The notes under the pieces were generated by a model. That model saw nothing but the letters and a program-made list of their open reading frames with translations, was not told the DNA's origin and did not search any database. The position numbers were made by a program, and so were the translations under genes. This document shows, piece by piece, positions 27,292 through 36,506 of a stretch of DNA of 64,000 nucleotides; the stretch's first letter is position 1, and each line of letters begins with the position of its first letter. The DNA is taken from contig NZ_CP071409.1 of NCBI RefSeq assembly GCF_022647505.1, positions 3,844,001-3,908,000 of the forward strand. The letters are read 5' to 3'. Source of the stretch: [Pantoea] beijingensis. GTDB taxonomy: Bacteria; Pseudomonadota; Gammaproteobacteria; Enterobacterales; Enterobacteriaceae.

Positions 27292-29850
27292 TTAATGTAT
27301 CTGATAACGCTGAATGTAGTCGTTGTTATCATTATCCGGCAGGCTGGCACAGATTTGCGTCAGCGTCTGACTGCGGAAGGGAATAACCTGAAAGTTCCCA
27401 TCTGCCTTCACGATTTGATAGAACTGCGGCAAATTAAAATTGATAAAACTCGAACCATAGGTAAAGCGATCGTGTGATGACGAGTAAAAACGGCTGACGT
27501 CACGTACCAGCTCTTCTTTGCTGCCTTCGCAATGATGATAGATCTCCACACGGTTTGTTTCATCCAGGATATAAATGTTAAAGCCGTGATCGTCACTGGT
27601 ATCTTCAAAAAAGAATTGGATGATCCCCTCACTGGCGTAACCGTTTACCACATTCGGTAAGCGTGTTTGCTCGGTCTCAACCTTGATCGACAACCCGTGC
27701 AACTTGTTGTGGGAGATAGCACCATAGAATTCTACCGCATTTTCCAGCTTCTGCACTGACACGCTCAGGCGTTCGAAGAACAGTCCCCACGTTTGGCCTG
27801 CGACGCGCACCGCTTTAAACCGGCCGGGTTCCTGACGCGTGCTGGAGAGGCGCAGCTCAATACATTCGGAAACCAACTGCTGTACACGCGTACGAATAAG
27901 ACCGCGCAAATGCTGGCTGTAACAAAATACCTCAACGGCATCAGGCGGTGCAGCATCCTGGTGCATTTTCCCCAGAATCGTTTTCAGCGCTTCGGTCATC
28001 GCCTGTTCACCATTAAAGTGCAGCGTACGGACTTCATTCCACGAGTTACGATAAAGCAGATCTATGCTGCCCACTAAACACTGCTGCTGCTGACCAAAAC
28101 TGAAAACGTCCAGCTTACGGAAATCGAAATGCACGACCTGATTACGGAACGCCGATGTCGGATCATGCTCCAGATTTACGATGATCGCCAGATGACGAAT
28201 TTCACAAGGGCTATAAAGCGCTTTCGGCGTCGGCGCAGGCAACCGCAAAGGGAAGTGGTGCGACACATCCGCCACCAACTCCTGCAAACGCGGCAAATCG
28301 CAAATATCATTGCCCTTAATATGCAGTCGCGTTTTCGCCGTCAGCAAACCATTAAACCATGCCCAGGCCACTAACTTATTCAGATAGCGGTTATATTCCA
28401 GTGGCTGGTGGCTAATGATCGAACTCATATCGGGCGACTGATTATAGAGGTACCAGCCGGCACGATTAGCACGCCCCGTCGGTACGTGAATAAATGTCAG
28501 GTGCGGCTCTGAGAGATCCGGTGATATTTGCGGGTTAACCAGCGTGACTTTACCGGGCAACGCCTCAAAGGCCGCATACAGCTTACGCGTTAGCACCCCA
28601 ATATCCTGCGGACTGGCGCTAACGCTTAAGTTGTTCCGACGAGCAAAGCGGATCAAATTACGATAACTCTGCATCATGGCATCCAGCAATTCATTGTGCG
28701 CTTCGCGGACACGCTCAATTTTCCAGTCTGCGCGGCTGTCCAACATTACAACGCGTGCGTTATCCCAGCCCCACTCTTTGACCAGTTGGTTCAGGATCTC
28801 ACGACGCCAGCCTGATTTACCCGACTCAACGTCAACCGACAGTTTTTCACACACCTTCAGGTAGAAACAGCGGCGAACCAGATCGAGACGTGCATGATCA
28901 TCAATGCTGGTCAGATAATGCGTGACGCGCTCCAGCATCATACAGTACGAATCAAGACCAAAAGAGACGATCTCACCATCATGCAAACGCTGCTTAATAT
29001 CCATTGCTAACAACTTGGTGTCCGGATATTCCCAGGAATAGGCTTCCAGCAACAACGTTTTTAATACGGCCTTATAAGGAGAATCGATACTTTTATACAG
29101 TTGCCATAAGCTGGCCCCAAAATACTCTTCCGCTGAAAGCGTGCCGAGGCCGCCAAGATCCAGCCATTCGTTTGGCGTCAATACGCCCTGCGCGTACAGC
29201 GACATGACGTAATCGTCATAATGTTCTTCTTCTTCGCCAGGCACCATATTCCACAGAATACGTTTGCCTGCCATCCGTACAGCGGTACGGTAAAACTCAT
29301 CAAGCAGCAGGATATGTTGCGTTGAGCCGCAGTCTTCACCACCCAAATTTCCGCTTTCGTTATGACGAAAACGATTTTCATCAATCAGGAAAAAGCTCAC
29401 CTCAAAGCCCATCGCCGCGCACCATTTCTGCAGCAGCGTGCATTTTTTTTGCAGGCGCAAGCGCTCTTCGTTATCCAACCAGGATTGATGGCAGACCCAG
29501 ATATCAAGATCGGAGGTAATATTCTGACCGACCGATGAAGTACTGCCCATGGAGTAAACCCCGGTAATCGGCATTTCTCCCTTCGGCGGCACAGCAGCAT
29601 TCGCCCCTGATTTTCCTTCGATATCATTCAGATAACTAATTTGATTTTCATCAGGCGTGAAAAAGCTGATACCATGTGGAACGTTACCTTCAAGGTAACC
29701 CGGCATCAGCGGATGATGATAATGTAATAAGGTCGGCAGCAGACTGTACACCTGCTGGAAAGCAGGTCCCATGGCAGCCAGTGCACGATCGACGCGCAGC
29801 TGGTTGATGGCATCCAGTCTCTGTTTCAATGTCTCAATGTAGAGGTACAA
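27292..29850 (-). CDS. cyaA: Class I adenylate cyclase
   Basis: An 852-residue cytoplasmic enzyme (E. coli 848) making cAMP from ATP for CRP. The N-terminal catalytic half holds [19 protein letters not shown] (nucleotidyltransferase GS-DxD motif, near residue 100). The C-terminal half is regulatory, responding to phosphorylated EIIA-Glc, and includes [14 protein letters not shown]. The start is TTG at 29848-29850, giving [12 protein letters not shown]. coli cyaA also uses UUG, known to keep translation low. A longer frame to 30114 crosses the promoter and is rejected. CRP site at 29944-29965. Confidence 0.95.
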   Translation of the reverse strand: MYLYIETLKQRLDAINQLRVDRALAAMGPAFQQVYSLLPTLLHYHHPLMPGYLEGNVPHGISFFTPDENQISYLNDIEGKSGANAAVPPKGEMPITGVYSMGSTSSVGQNITSDLDIWVCHQSWLDNEERLRLQKKCTLLQKWCAAMGFEVSFFLIDENRFRHNESGNLGGEDCGSTQHILLLDEFYRTAVRMAGKRILWNMVPGEEEEHYDDYVMSLYAQGVLTPNEWLDLGGLGTLSAEEYFGASLWQLYKSIDSPYKAVLKTLLLEAYSWEYPDTKLLAMDIKQRLHDGEIVSFGLDSYCMMLERVTHYLTSIDDHARLDLVRRCFYLKVCEKLSVDVESGKSGWRREILNQLVKEWGWDNARVVMLDSRADWKIERVREAHNELLDAMMQSYRNLIRFARRNNLSVSASPQDIGVLTRKLYAAFEALPGKVTLVNPQISPDLSEPHLTFIHVPTGRANRAGWYLYNQSPDMSSIISHQPLEYNRYLNKLVAWAWFNGLLTAKTRLHIKGNDICDLPRLQELVADVSHHFPLRLPAPTPKALYSPCEIRHLAIIVNLEHDPTSAFRNQVVHFDFRKLDVFSFGQQQQCLVGSIDLLYRNSWNEVRTLHFNGEQAMTEALKTILGKMHQDAAPPDAVEVFCYSQHLRGLIRTRVQQLVSECIELRLSSTRQEPGRFKAVRVAGQTWGLFFERLSVSVQKLENAVEFYGAISHNKLHGLSIKVETEQTRLPNVVNGYASEGIIQFFFEDTSDDHGFNIYILDETNRVEIYHHCEGSKEELVRDVSRFYSSSHDRFTYGSSFINFNLPQFYQIVKADGNFQVIPFRSQTLTQICASLPDNDNNDYIQRYQIH

Positions 29851-29943
29851 GACGTCTCGCCTGATTATCCCAGTGCTTACAAAAAAACCCTGTTCCCAAA
29901 ATCCGCCGCTTGCTTTAAAAATAGTCGTGCGAATTATTGCTGG

Positions 29944-29965
29944 AAACGTGATCAATCTAACACCT
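29944..29965 (-). promoter_or_regulatory. CRP site in the cyaA promoter
   Basis: Read leftward the 22-mer AGGTGTTAGATTGATCACGT(TT) is almost identical to the CRP site I recall in the main E. coli cyaA promoter. There it overlaps the -10 region and lets CRP-cAMP repress cyaA. TTAGAT within the site could be the -10 and TTTACG 16 bp upstream the -35. Confidence 0.7.
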
Positions 29966-30138
29966 GACAGATTGACCGTAAAGAAAGTTGCGCTACACAA
30001 CATTTTAGCACGTTTACGGCCACCCATCCCGCTCAATCCTTTATGCGTACTTTTCCCGTCGCTTAAAAAACGTTGCAACTGACAGTTTTGACTTATCAAT
30101 GATAGGATAATCAATGAACGATCAAAACGGTAAAGAGC

Positions 30139-31080
30139 ATGTTAGACAAAATTTTAAGAATTGCCACCAGGCAAAGCCCGCTCGCTTTGTGGCAAGCACA
30201 GTATGTTCAACAACGTTTGATGGCTTGTCATCCCCAGCTTAGCGTTGAATTAGTCCCGATGGTTACTCGTGGCGATGTGCTACTGGACACACCGCTAGCC
30301 AAAGTCGGTGGTAAAGGCTTGTTTGTGAAAGAACTGGAACTGGCGCTGTTGGAGGGCCGTGCGGATATCGCCGTGCATTCAATGAAAGATGTGCCTGTCG
30401 CCTTTCCTGAGGGGCTTGGGCTGGTCACTATCTGTGAGCGGGAAGACCCTCTGGATGCCTTTGTTTCCAATCTGTATGAGCGTGTTGATATGTTACCGTT
30501 GGGCGCAATTGTGGGCACATCAAGCCTGCGCCGCCAGTGTCAACTGAGCGAACGTCGCCCTGATTTAGTGATTCGTACACTGCGAGGTAACGTTGGCACG
30601 CGTTTATCGAAACTCGATGCCGGAGAGTATGATGCCATCATCCTGGCTGCTGCTGGTTTGAAACGCCTTCAGTTACAGGATCGCATTCGCCATACCATGC
30701 CCGCAGAGGAGTCTCTGCCTGCAGTCGGCCAAGGTGCCGTGGGCGTTGAATGTCGCCTTGGCGATAGTGAAACGATTGAGCTGCTGGCCGCCTTAAACGA
30801 TGATGATACTTCAGTACGCGTAAAGGCCGAACGTGCAATGAACACTCACCTTGAAGGCGGGTGCCAGGTACCAATTGGTAGCTATGCGGTGCTGGAAGGC
30901 GATAACCTCTGGCTGCGCGGATTGGTTGGTTCGCCTGACGGTAAGAAAATGATACGCGGTGAGCGCCGTGGCCCTCGAGAAGATGCAGAAAAAATGGGTA
31001 TCTCGCTAGCTGAAGAACTACTTGATAACGGTGCACGCGCAATCCTCAGCGACATTTATCAGGGAAATCCGCCCGTATGA
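30139..31080 (+). CDS. hemC: Hydroxymethylbilane synthase (porphobilinogen deaminase)
   Basis: A 313-residue cytosolic enzyme that joins four porphobilinogens into hydroxymethylbilane in tetrapyrrole synthesis. [17 protein letters not shown] starts the first domain, VHSMKDVP (catalytic Asp-containing loop) is near residue 80, and the dipyrromethane cofactor attaches to the Cys in [13 protein letters not shown] near residue 242. The ATG at 30139 is behind GGTAAAGAGC. It diverges from cyaA and starts the hemCDXY operon, with its stop overlapping hemD by four bases. Confidence 0.96.
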   Translation: MLDKILRIATRQSPLALWQAQYVQQRLMACHPQLSVELVPMVTRGDVLLDTPLAKVGGKGLFVKELELALLEGRADIAVHSMKDVPVAFPEGLGLVTICEREDPLDAFVSNLYERVDMLPLGAIVGTSSLRRQCQLSERRPDLVIRTLRGNVGTRLSKLDAGEYDAIILAAAGLKRLQLQDRIRHTMPAEESLPAVGQGAVGVECRLGDSETIELLAALNDDDTSVRVKAERAMNTHLEGGCQVPIGSYAVLEGDNLWLRGLVGSPDGKKMIRGERRGPREDAEKMGISLAEELLDNGARAILSDIYQGNPPV

Positions 31081-31823
31081 CTATTCTGGTAACCCGCCCC
31101 TCTCCCGCAGCCGAAGAACTGGTCAGCCGGCTGCGCGCCCTGGGAAAGGTTGCCTGGAGCTTACCGCTAATTGAGTTTACACCCGGCCGCGACCTTGACC
31201 ATTTGCCACAGCTGCTGGCAACGTTACAGGCTGGTGATATGGTGTTTGTTCTGTCACAACATGCTATTCATTACGCACAATCTGTTATTAATCAGGCCAG
31301 AACCGAATTAACATGGCCGGTTAACCTGAACTACTATGCAATAGGGCGCAGCAGTGCGCTGGCATTGCATACCGCAAGTGGTATGCAGGTGGAATACCCG
31401 CATGAGCGTGAAACCAGTGATATCTTAGTCCAGTTGCCCGCCTTATTGCGGGTTGCAGGCAAGCGCGCATTAATTCTGCGAGGTAACGGCGGGCGCGAGC
31501 TATTAGCAGAAACACTAAGCGAACGTGGTGCTGAAGTAACATTCTGCGAATGCTATCAGCGTTGTGCAAAAATTTATGATGGCTTCAGTGAAGCCCGACG
31601 CTGGCGTGAACGCAACATTAATACGCTGGTCGTAACCAGCGGAGAAATGCTACAACAGCTTTATTCACTGTTCCCCGAGAGAGATCGCAGGGAATGGTTA
31701 TTACACTGTCGGCTACTTGTCGTCAGTGAACGTTTGGCTACCCTGGCCAGGGAATTGGGCTGGCAAGCGATTACGGTAGCTGATGGGGCTGATAACGACG
31801 CGCTCCTGCGCGCGTTACAATAA
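31077..31823 (+). CDS. hemD: Uroporphyrinogen-III synthase
   Basis: A 248-residue cytosolic enzyme that closes hydroxymethylbilane with inversion of ring D to give uroporphyrinogen III, the branch point to haem and sirohaem. The bilobed family shows [18 protein letters not shown] at the start, a central [21 protein letters not shown] and [15 protein letters not shown] in the second lobe. Sequence conservation in this family is low, so synteny adds weight. ATGA overlap with hemC. Confidence 0.94.
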   Translation: MTILVTRPSPAAEELVSRLRALGKVAWSLPLIEFTPGRDLDHLPQLLATLQAGDMVFVLSQHAIHYAQSVINQARTELTWPVNLNYYAIGRSSALALHTASGMQVEYPHERETSDILVQLPALLRVAGKRALILRGNGGRELLAETLSERGAEVTFCECYQRCAKIYDGFSEARRWRERNINTLVVTSGEMLQQLYSLFPERDRREWLLHCRLLVVSERLATLARELGWQAITVADGADNDALLRALQ

Positions 31824-31846
31824 ACTTATAGATGGGAAGTGCCATA

Positions 31847-32971
31847 ATGACGGAACAAAAAGATTCCTCCGCCATAGTTGATGATGCCGCAACAACGGTT
31901 GAAGCAGCGACGCCTGAACAGCCGCAAAAGGCAAAAAATGCCGGAACGGCCCTGGGCGCAATTGCGATTGTAATTGCCCTGGCAATGGGGGTTGGACTTT
32001 ATATTAATGGTAAATATCAGGAACAGCTGCAAACAGAGGCAAATCAGGCGCTGACAACAAAGCTTGAGGAATTGCAGCGGCAATCCACCAGTGACAAACA
32101 GCAACTGACGCAGCAGCTCGCGACACGTGATAGCGCATTGCAGACCGAACGCGATCGCCTCAGTGCCACCAGCCAACAACTGGATGAGCTAAAAGAAAAA
32201 GTGACCACCATTTCTGGTAATGATGCCCATACCTGGCTGCTGGCGCAGGCTGATTATCTGGTGAAACTCGCGGGTCGTAAATTATGGAGCGACCAGGATG
32301 TCACCACTGCCGCAGCCCTGCTCAAAAGCGCAGATGCCAGCCTGGCTGACATGAACGATCCCAGCCTCATCGATGTGCGTCGTGCATTAACTCACGATAT
32401 CAGCGAACTTTCGGCAGTAAGTCAGGTTGATTACGACGGTATTATTCTGAAGTTGAATCAATTGGCTAATGGCGTGGACAACCTCCGCCTTGCTGACAAC
32501 GATAATGATGATACGCCGATGGATGCTGACAGTAATGAACTTACCTCATCTCTGAATGAGTGGCGTCAAAATCTGGTAAAAAGCTGGCACACTTTTATGG
32601 ATGATTTCATTACTATCCGGCGCCGTGATAATACTGCCGAACCGCTTTTAGCCCCCAATCAGGATGTCTATCTCCGTGAAAACATCCGCTCACGTCTGCT
32701 AATTGCCGCACAAGCCGTACCACGTCATCAGGACGAGATCTATCGTCAATCGATTGATACCGTTTCCACTTGGGTACGAGCCTGGTTCGATACTAACGAT
32801 CCCGCGACAAAATCTTTTTTGGCCCAGCTTGATGATTTAAGCCAGCAAAACGTGTCAATGGACGTACCGGATGCGCTGGAAAGCCAGCCAATGCTCAATA
32901 AACTGATGCAAACACGCGTGCGTAATCTGCTGGCTCAGCCGTCAGCATCATCGCAACCACAGGGAGAATAA
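31847..32971 (+). CDS. hemX: HemX inner membrane protein
   Basis: A 374-residue single-span inner-membrane protein. A Thr/Ala-rich cytoplasmic tail (residues 1-35) is followed by one membrane span ([20 protein letters not shown]), a periplasmic coiled coil rich in Gln (residues 65-120) and a conserved C-terminal domain ([29 protein letters not shown]). It was once called a uroporphyrin methylase, but that is not supported by the sequence; its role is unclear. ATG at 31847 has GGGAAG before it and matches MTEQ of E. coli. Confidence 0.92.
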   Translation: MTEQKDSSAIVDDAATTVEAATPEQPQKAKNAGTALGAIAIVIALAMGVGLYINGKYQEQLQTEANQALTTKLEELQRQSTSDKQQLTQQLATRDSALQTERDRLSATSQQLDELKEKVTTISGNDAHTWLLAQADYLVKLAGRKLWSDQDVTTAAALLKSADASLADMNDPSLIDVRRALTHDISELSAVSQVDYDGIILKLNQLANGVDNLRLADNDNDDTPMDADSNELTSSLNEWRQNLVKSWHTFMDDFITIRRRDNTAEPLLAPNQDVYLRENIRSRLLIAAQAVPRHQDEIYRQSIDTVSTWVRAWFDTNDPATKSFLAQLDDLSQQNVSMDVPDALESQPMLNKLMQTRVRNLLAQPSASSQPQGE

Positions 32972-32973
32972 GC

Positions 32974-34158
32974 ATGCTCAAAGTTCTGTTGCTTTTTCTT
33001 CTGTTAATCGCAGGCGTCGTGATTGGCCCGATGATCGCAGGCCATCAGGGCTATGTCCTGGTTCAAACCGATAACTGGAATATCGAAACCAGTGTGACTG
33101 GTCTGGTTATCATATTGATCGTCGCTTTACTGATCATTTTTGCTCTTGAATCAATCTTACGCCGGATTTTCCGTACCGGGGCCAGAACGCGAGGTTGGTT
33201 CCTTGGACGTAAACGTAGCCGAGCGCGTAAACAGACCAATGCTGCATTAATCAAGCTGGCTGAGGGTGATTATAAACAGGTTGAGAAGCTCCTATCACGC
33301 AATGCCGACCATGCAGAACAGCCCGTAGTGAATTATTTGTTAGCTGCCGAAGCTGCCCAGCAGCGCGGCGACGAGATCCGCGCCAATCAGCATCTGGGAC
33401 GTGCCTCCGAGCTGGCAGAAAGCGATCAACTTCCTGTTGAGATCACTCGGGTACGCATTCAACTGGCGCGTAACGAAGATCATGCAGCCCGACACGGTAT
33501 TGACCGTTTGCTGGAAATCGCGCCACGTCATCCAGAAGTGCTGAGGCTTGCCGAGCAGGCCTATGTGCGTACCGGCGCATGGAGTTCCATACTGGATATT
33601 CTGCCTTCGATGGAGAAAGCGCAGGTCAGCGACGATGCGCATCGACAAGCACTTCAGCAACAGGCATGGCTTGGTCTGATGAATCAGGCAATGGCAGATC
33701 AGGGTAGTGAAGGTTTGAAGCGCTGGTGGCAGGATCAAAGCCGTAAAACGCGCCACGAAACGGCATTGCAGGTTGCAATGGCAAATCATCTTATTGAATG
33801 CGACGACCATGAAACTGCACAGCAGATCGTTTTAGATGGTCTTAAGCGTCAATATGACGAACGTCTGGTGTTATTAATGCCGCGCCTCAAAACAGGCAAC
33901 CCTGAACAACTTGAGAAAGCCCTCCGCCAGCAGATTAAACAGCATGGTGCAACAGCATTACTCCATAGCACGCTGGGGCAGCTGTTGATGAAGCATGGCG
34001 AATGGGAGCAGGCGAGCGAGGCTTTTCACGCAGCCTTGCAGCAGCGACCCGACGCGTTTGATTATGCCTGGCTGGCCGATACGCTGGAGCGTCTGCATAA
34101 ACCCGAAGAAGCGGCACAAATGCGACGGGATGGTTTATTGCTCACGCTGAAAAACTAG
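32974..34158 (+). CDS. hemY: HemY TPR inner membrane protein
   Basis: A 394-residue protein (E. coli 398) with two N-terminal membrane spans (residues 1-20 and about 42-62) and a cytoplasmic array of tetratricopeptide-like helices. Enterobacterial HemY is unrelated to Bacillus protoporphyrinogen oxidase despite the name; its role in haem or membrane physiology is not settled. The ATG follows hemX by two bases. A strong Rho-independent terminator follows at 34181-34209. Confidence 0.93.
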   Translation: MLKVLLLFLLLIAGVVIGPMIAGHQGYVLVQTDNWNIETSVTGLVIILIVALLIIFALESILRRIFRTGARTRGWFLGRKRSRARKQTNAALIKLAEGDYKQVEKLLSRNADHAEQPVVNYLLAAEAAQQRGDEIRANQHLGRASELAESDQLPVEITRVRIQLARNEDHAARHGIDRLLEIAPRHPEVLRLAEQAYVRTGAWSSILDILPSMEKAQVSDDAHRQALQQQAWLGLMNQAMADQGSEGLKRWWQDQSRKTRHETALQVAMANHLIECDDHETAQQIVLDGLKRQYDERLVLLMPRLKTGNPEQLEKALRQQIKQHGATALLHSTLGQLLMKHGEWEQASEAFHAALQQRPDAFDYAWLADTLERLHKPEEAAQMRRDGLLLTLKN

Positions 34159-34180
34159 AGGCTGAAACACACCATACAAT

Positions 34181-34209
34181 ACCGGAGGCCATCGCCCTCC
34201 GGTTTTTTT
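34181..34209 (+). terminator. Rho-independent terminator of hemCDXY
   Basis: ACCGGAGG (34181-34188) pairs with CCTCCGGT (34196-34203) across a 7-nt loop, followed by seven T. It is 22 bp after the hemY stop. Confidence 0.9.
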
Positions 34210-34224
34210 AGTCTGATTTTAAGC

Positions 34225-34251
34225 AAAAAAAAACCTGCCAAAATGGCAGGT
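34225..34251 (-). terminator. GlmZ terminator
   Basis: On the minus strand ACCTGCC-ATTTT-GGCAGGT is followed by nine T (34225-34233). It faces the hemY terminator, so both strands are closed within 70 bp. Confidence 0.9.
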
Positions 34252-34332
34252 ATAAAGATCAGATCGGTAAGACAACCGATTGGTACCAGACTCAACGTAA
34301 TGCCCACTTTCCAATAAGGTCCTCTAGCCCTG

Positions 34333-34374
34333 CATACTTCGCGTTCAGTCAACAAACCTGCACTTTGAAGTATG
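34333..34374. repeat. Short palindrome-ended element inside glmZ
   Basis: CATACTTC (34333-34340) and GAAGTATG (34367-34374) bound 42 bp. Read leftward its left part resembles the end of the enterobacterial intergenic repeat (TCATACTTCAAAGTGCAGG versus the motif TCATACTTCAAGTTGCAGG). It lies in the middle stem-loop of GlmZ, between CCAATA and TATTGG, which can still pair, as can the outer TGCCC/GGGCA. Confidence 0.6.
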
Positions 34375-34493
34375 AGAGAAAAACGATATTGGCTGGTCGG
34401 GCAACAAGTACCGTAAATTGGCTCTGCATCATTCCCAATTTTATGAAGCATCAGCAAACATAAGGGGTGGAATGAGCATCTACATATTTAGTA

Positions 34494-34510
34494 TTGCACA
34501 ACGCGTGCCA
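34494..34510 (-). promoter_or_regulatory. Sigma-54-type promoter of glmZ
   Basis: Read leftward TGGCACGCGTTGTGCAA matches the sigma-54 consensus TGGCACG-N4-TTGCA with one mismatch. Its GC is 12-13 nt before 34483, the expected RNA start. In several enterobacteria glmY and glmZ are driven by sigma-54 with GlrR; this sequence fits that group. Confidence 0.8.
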
Positions 34511-34539
34511 GTGTAGAATTTCCCTTATTCCGAATAATG

Positions 34540-34552
34540 CAACCTACTGATT
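34540..34552 (-). promoter_or_regulatory. IHF-like site upstream of glmZ
   Basis: Read leftward AATCAGTAGGTTG matches WATCAA-N4-TTR at all but one fixed position. It lies about 63 bp upstream of the RNA start, between the sigma-54 promoter and GlrR-like sites, where DNA bending is usual at such promoters. Confidence 0.55.
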
Positions 34553-34597
34553 TTATATTCTTATTTATTCAAACTATGAAAAATCAGGGAGCCATAC

Positions 34598-34710
34598 TGT
34601 CGCTATCATGCTACGGTTAGCCTTTATCATGTCGTCATAAAACGACAGTTAAAAAGACATCTGTAAAAAAAATTATAAAACAAATAGTTATACGTCTCTA
34701 CTTTGAGACA
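34598..34710 (-). promoter_or_regulatory. GlrR (QseF)-like activator sites of glmZ
   Basis: The GlrR motif is TGTC-N10-GACA. A perfect copy lies at 34630-34647, a 7-of-8 copy (CGTC-N10-GACA) at 34693-34710, and a weak one (TGTC-N10-TACG) at 34598-34615. They sit about 120-230 bp upstream of the start, a normal distance for sigma-54 enhancer sites. Confidence 0.6.
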
Positions 34711-34753
34711 CCTTATGTGGTTCAGCTGTATTTCACAGGATTGAGCTTCACTA

Positions 34754-35150
34754 AACTCCAGACGAAAAAAAAACCTGCTTTTTAAAGCAGGTTTCTTAAA
34801 TAGGGTCGCCGAGAGAGGATGAACGCTCTCTGCGAGAGCCGCCCTGCGGGCCGTTGCTGAAGCAACGTTGTCTCGCTGCATTCGGCTCAAACCTCCTTCG
34901 GAGGTTCTCATCCTCTTTGAACTCCAGACGAAAAAAAACCTGCTTTTTAAAGCAGGTTTCTTAAATATGGTCGGCGAGAGAGGATGACCGCTCTCTGCGA
35001 GAGCTGCCCTGCGGGCCGTTGCTGAAGCAACGTTGTCTCGCTGCGCTCGGCTCAAACCTCCTTCGGAGGTTCTCATCCTCTTTGAACTCCAGACGAAAAA
35101 AAACCTGCTTTTTAAAGCAGGTTTCTTAAATATGGTCGGCGAGAGAGGAT
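34754..35150 (-). repeat. 165-bp tandem repeat of tRNA-Pro 3' end and terminator (rtT-like)
   Basis: Three copies of the tRNA-Pro end segment lie 165 bp apart at 34803-34820, 34968-34985 and 35133-35150; the last is the real tRNA. Each is followed (leftward) by a terminator hairpin with eight or nine U (34765-34794, 34931-34959, 35096-35124). Two 100-bp spacers differ at only about five positions. The array resembles the rtT repeats behind E. coli tyrT, which also start with a tRNA 3' end. Spacers can fold into four small hairpins closed by AGAGGATGA/TCATCCTCT. Confidence 0.85.
35096..35124 (-). terminator. Terminator directly behind tRNA-Pro
   Basis: AAACCTGCTTT (35101-35111) pairs with AAAGCAGGTTT (35114-35124); on the minus strand eight T follow. 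It ends the tRNA operon nine bases after the tRNA. The same hairpin recurs at 34931-34959 and 34765-34794. Confidence 0.88.
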
Positions 35151-35209
35151 TCGAACCTCCGACCCACTGGTCCCAAACCAGTTGCGCTACCAAGCTGCGC
35201 TACTCGCCG
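35133..35209 (-). tRNA. proM: tRNA-Pro (UGG)
   Basis: A 77-nt cloverleaf beginning CGGCGAGTAGCGCAGC and ending TCGCCGACCA, with encoded CCA and anticodon TGG in the loop TTTGGGA. The T-loop is GGTTCGAATCC. Last gene of the four-tRNA operon. Confidence 0.97.
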
Positions 35210-35235
35210 AAATAATGCTGGCACTTTATTTTGCG

Positions 35236-35322
35236 TGGTGCGAAGAGAGGGACTTGAACCCTCACGTCCGTTAAGACACTAACACCTGAAGCTAGCGCGT
35301 CTACCAATTCCGCCACCTTCGC
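35236..35322 (-). tRNA. leuT: tRNA-Leu (CAG)
   Basis: An 87-nt class II tRNA with a long variable arm, beginning GCGAAGGTGGCGGAATTGG and ending CTTCGCACCA. The anticodon loop CTTCAGG gives CAG. Confidence 0.97.
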
Positions 35323-35337
35323 GTACCTTGCAAAATT

Positions 35338-35413
35338 TGGGGTGGCTAATGGGACTCGAACCCACGACAACTGGAATCACAATCCAGGGCTCTACCAACT
35401 GAGCTATAGCCAC
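35338..35413 (-). tRNA. hisR: tRNA-His (GUG)
   Basis: A 76-nt tRNA, GTGGCTATAGCTCAGTTGG to AGCCACCCCA, with anticodon GTG in ATTGTGA. The extra G at -1, typical of tRNA-His, is encoded at 35414. Confidence 0.97.
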
Positions 35414-35477
35414 CACAGTTACTTCTTTAACTAACACGGTATTACATACCGCCGCAGCTCTATGCGCACAAAAATAA

Positions 35478-35554
<77 letters not shown>

Positions 35555-35575
35555 GTAGCGCCGTTGCGGATGTGC

Positions 35576-35604
35576 ATACTACGGATCCGGGCCGAACCTG
35601 TCCA
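35576..35604 (-). promoter_or_regulatory. Promoter of the tRNA operon
   Basis: Read leftward TGGACA (35599-35604) and TAGTAT (35576-35581) are 17 bp apart, followed by a GC-containing discriminator before argX, as expected for a stringently controlled tRNA promoter. It lies between wecG and argX. Confidence 0.65.
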
Positions 35605-35722
35605 GTGCTTTTTTCACAAAAAAACGCGTTTGATTACGCTTTGCGCATTCCGTCGAAACAACCGCCGTTTTTGTCGCATCGCTACCATGCAAAATGCAGC
35701 TAACCTACCGGAAAACCATCGC

Positions 35723-36463
35723 TTAGAGTTGCCCACGATAATGATAACCCAGATATTTCAGCAGTCGGAGCTGCCTGCGCAAACGGCTTGGCTGAAGGAT
35801 CAGGCGATAAAGCCACTCCAGTCCCAAATTTTGCCAGATCAGTGGGGCACGCTTCACATGGCCGGTAAAAACGTCATAAGTTCCACCTACGCCCATATAG
35901 AGGGCTTCAGGATACAGAGCCTGGCAATCCCGCATCACAATTTCCTGCTTTGGCGACCCCATCGCCACCGTCACTATTTTCGCACCACTCTCCCGAACCC
36001 GCTGAAAAAGCGCATCACGATCGGCAACATCAAAATAGCCATCCTGGGTACCCACAATATTGAGGTTCCACTGACGACGCAGCTTATCTTGCGTTTGTTC
36101 CAGTATCTGCGGTTTACCACCGATCAAAAATACCGGCACCCCTTCGCGCCCAGCCCGCTCCATCAGCGCTTCCCACAGATTTGCCCCGGCAATACGCGTC
36201 ACCTTAGCCTGTGGGTATTTTTTGCGTATCGAACGCACAATACTGATGCCGTCAGGATACTTATACTCTGCTGCTGCAATTAACTGATGAAAATCTGCAT
36301 CGCTCTCTGCGGTTAACACTTTTTCAGCGTTTATCGCCACCAGAGAACCCGTTTTTACTCTGCCACCAGCAAAAAGAAAATCCAAAAACTGGGGCATATC
36401 GCGAAAACCATATAGCGTCAGCCCCCTGATCTGATACTGCGGTGCAACAGGAATATTATCCAT
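35723..36463 (-). CDS. wecG: UDP-ManNAcA transferase of ECA lipid II
   Basis: A 246-residue peripheral membrane glycosyltransferase (GT26, same length as E. coli) that adds N-acetylmannosaminuronate to GlcNAc-pyrophosphoryl-undecaprenol, forming lipid II of enterobacterial common antigen (ECA). The WecG/TagA/CpsF signature appears as [15 protein letters not shown] near residue 115 and [19 protein letters not shown] near residue 165, then [17 protein letters not shown]. It is the last gene of the wec operon; yifK, next in E. coli, is missing. Confidence 0.95.
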   Translation of the reverse strand: MDNIPVAPQYQIRGLTLYGFRDMPQFLDFLFAGGRVKTGSLVAINAEKVLTAESDADFHQLIAAAEYKYPDGISIVRSIRKKYPQAKVTRIAGANLWEALMERAGREGVPVFLIGGKPQILEQTQDKLRRQWNLNIVGTQDGYFDVADRDALFQRVRESGAKIVTVAMGSPKQEIVMRDCQALYPEALYMGVGGTYDVFTGHVKRAPLIWQNLGLEWLYRLILQPSRLRRQLRLLKYLGYHYRGQL

Positions 36464-36506
36464 TCGTTTCCCTTACATCGTTCCGATCATTTAATCGGTA
36501 GAGAAT

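Larger units (their letters stand above)
34225..34483 (-). ncRNA. glmZ: GlmZ small RNA
   Basis: The 5' part, read leftward from 34483, begins GTAGATGCTCATTCC and continues TTATGTT...CATAAA...GGAATGATGCAGAGCC...TTTACGGT, nearly identical to what I recall of E. coli GlmZ. Near the 3' end ACGTTGAGT and TTGTCTTACCGATCTGATC correspond to the segment that pairs with glmS mRNA to activate it. A terminator hairpin (34233-34251) with a nine-U tail ends the gene. E. coli GlmZ is 207 nt and lies next to hemY; this one is about 259 nt because the middle stem-loop is some 57 nt longer and holds a palindromic element at 34333-34374. GlmZ acts with Hfq and is cleaved by RNase E with RapZ. Confidence 0.88.

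Noticed and set aside
33340..33810. A 156-codon minus-strand frame within hemY
   Set aside because: Antisense to an intact, conserved gene; Cys- and His-rich shadow translation without ribosome site.
34155..34457. A 100-codon minus-strand frame with a C-terminal stretch resembling small YceK/YidQ lipoproteins
   Set aside because: It lies over the GlmZ RNA gene and reads through its terminator hairpin; it has no signal peptide or ribosome site.
34627..35193. A 188-codon minus-strand frame with internal protein repeats
   Set aside because: It is created by the 165-bp tandem array and part of tRNA-Pro; no start site and no family match.
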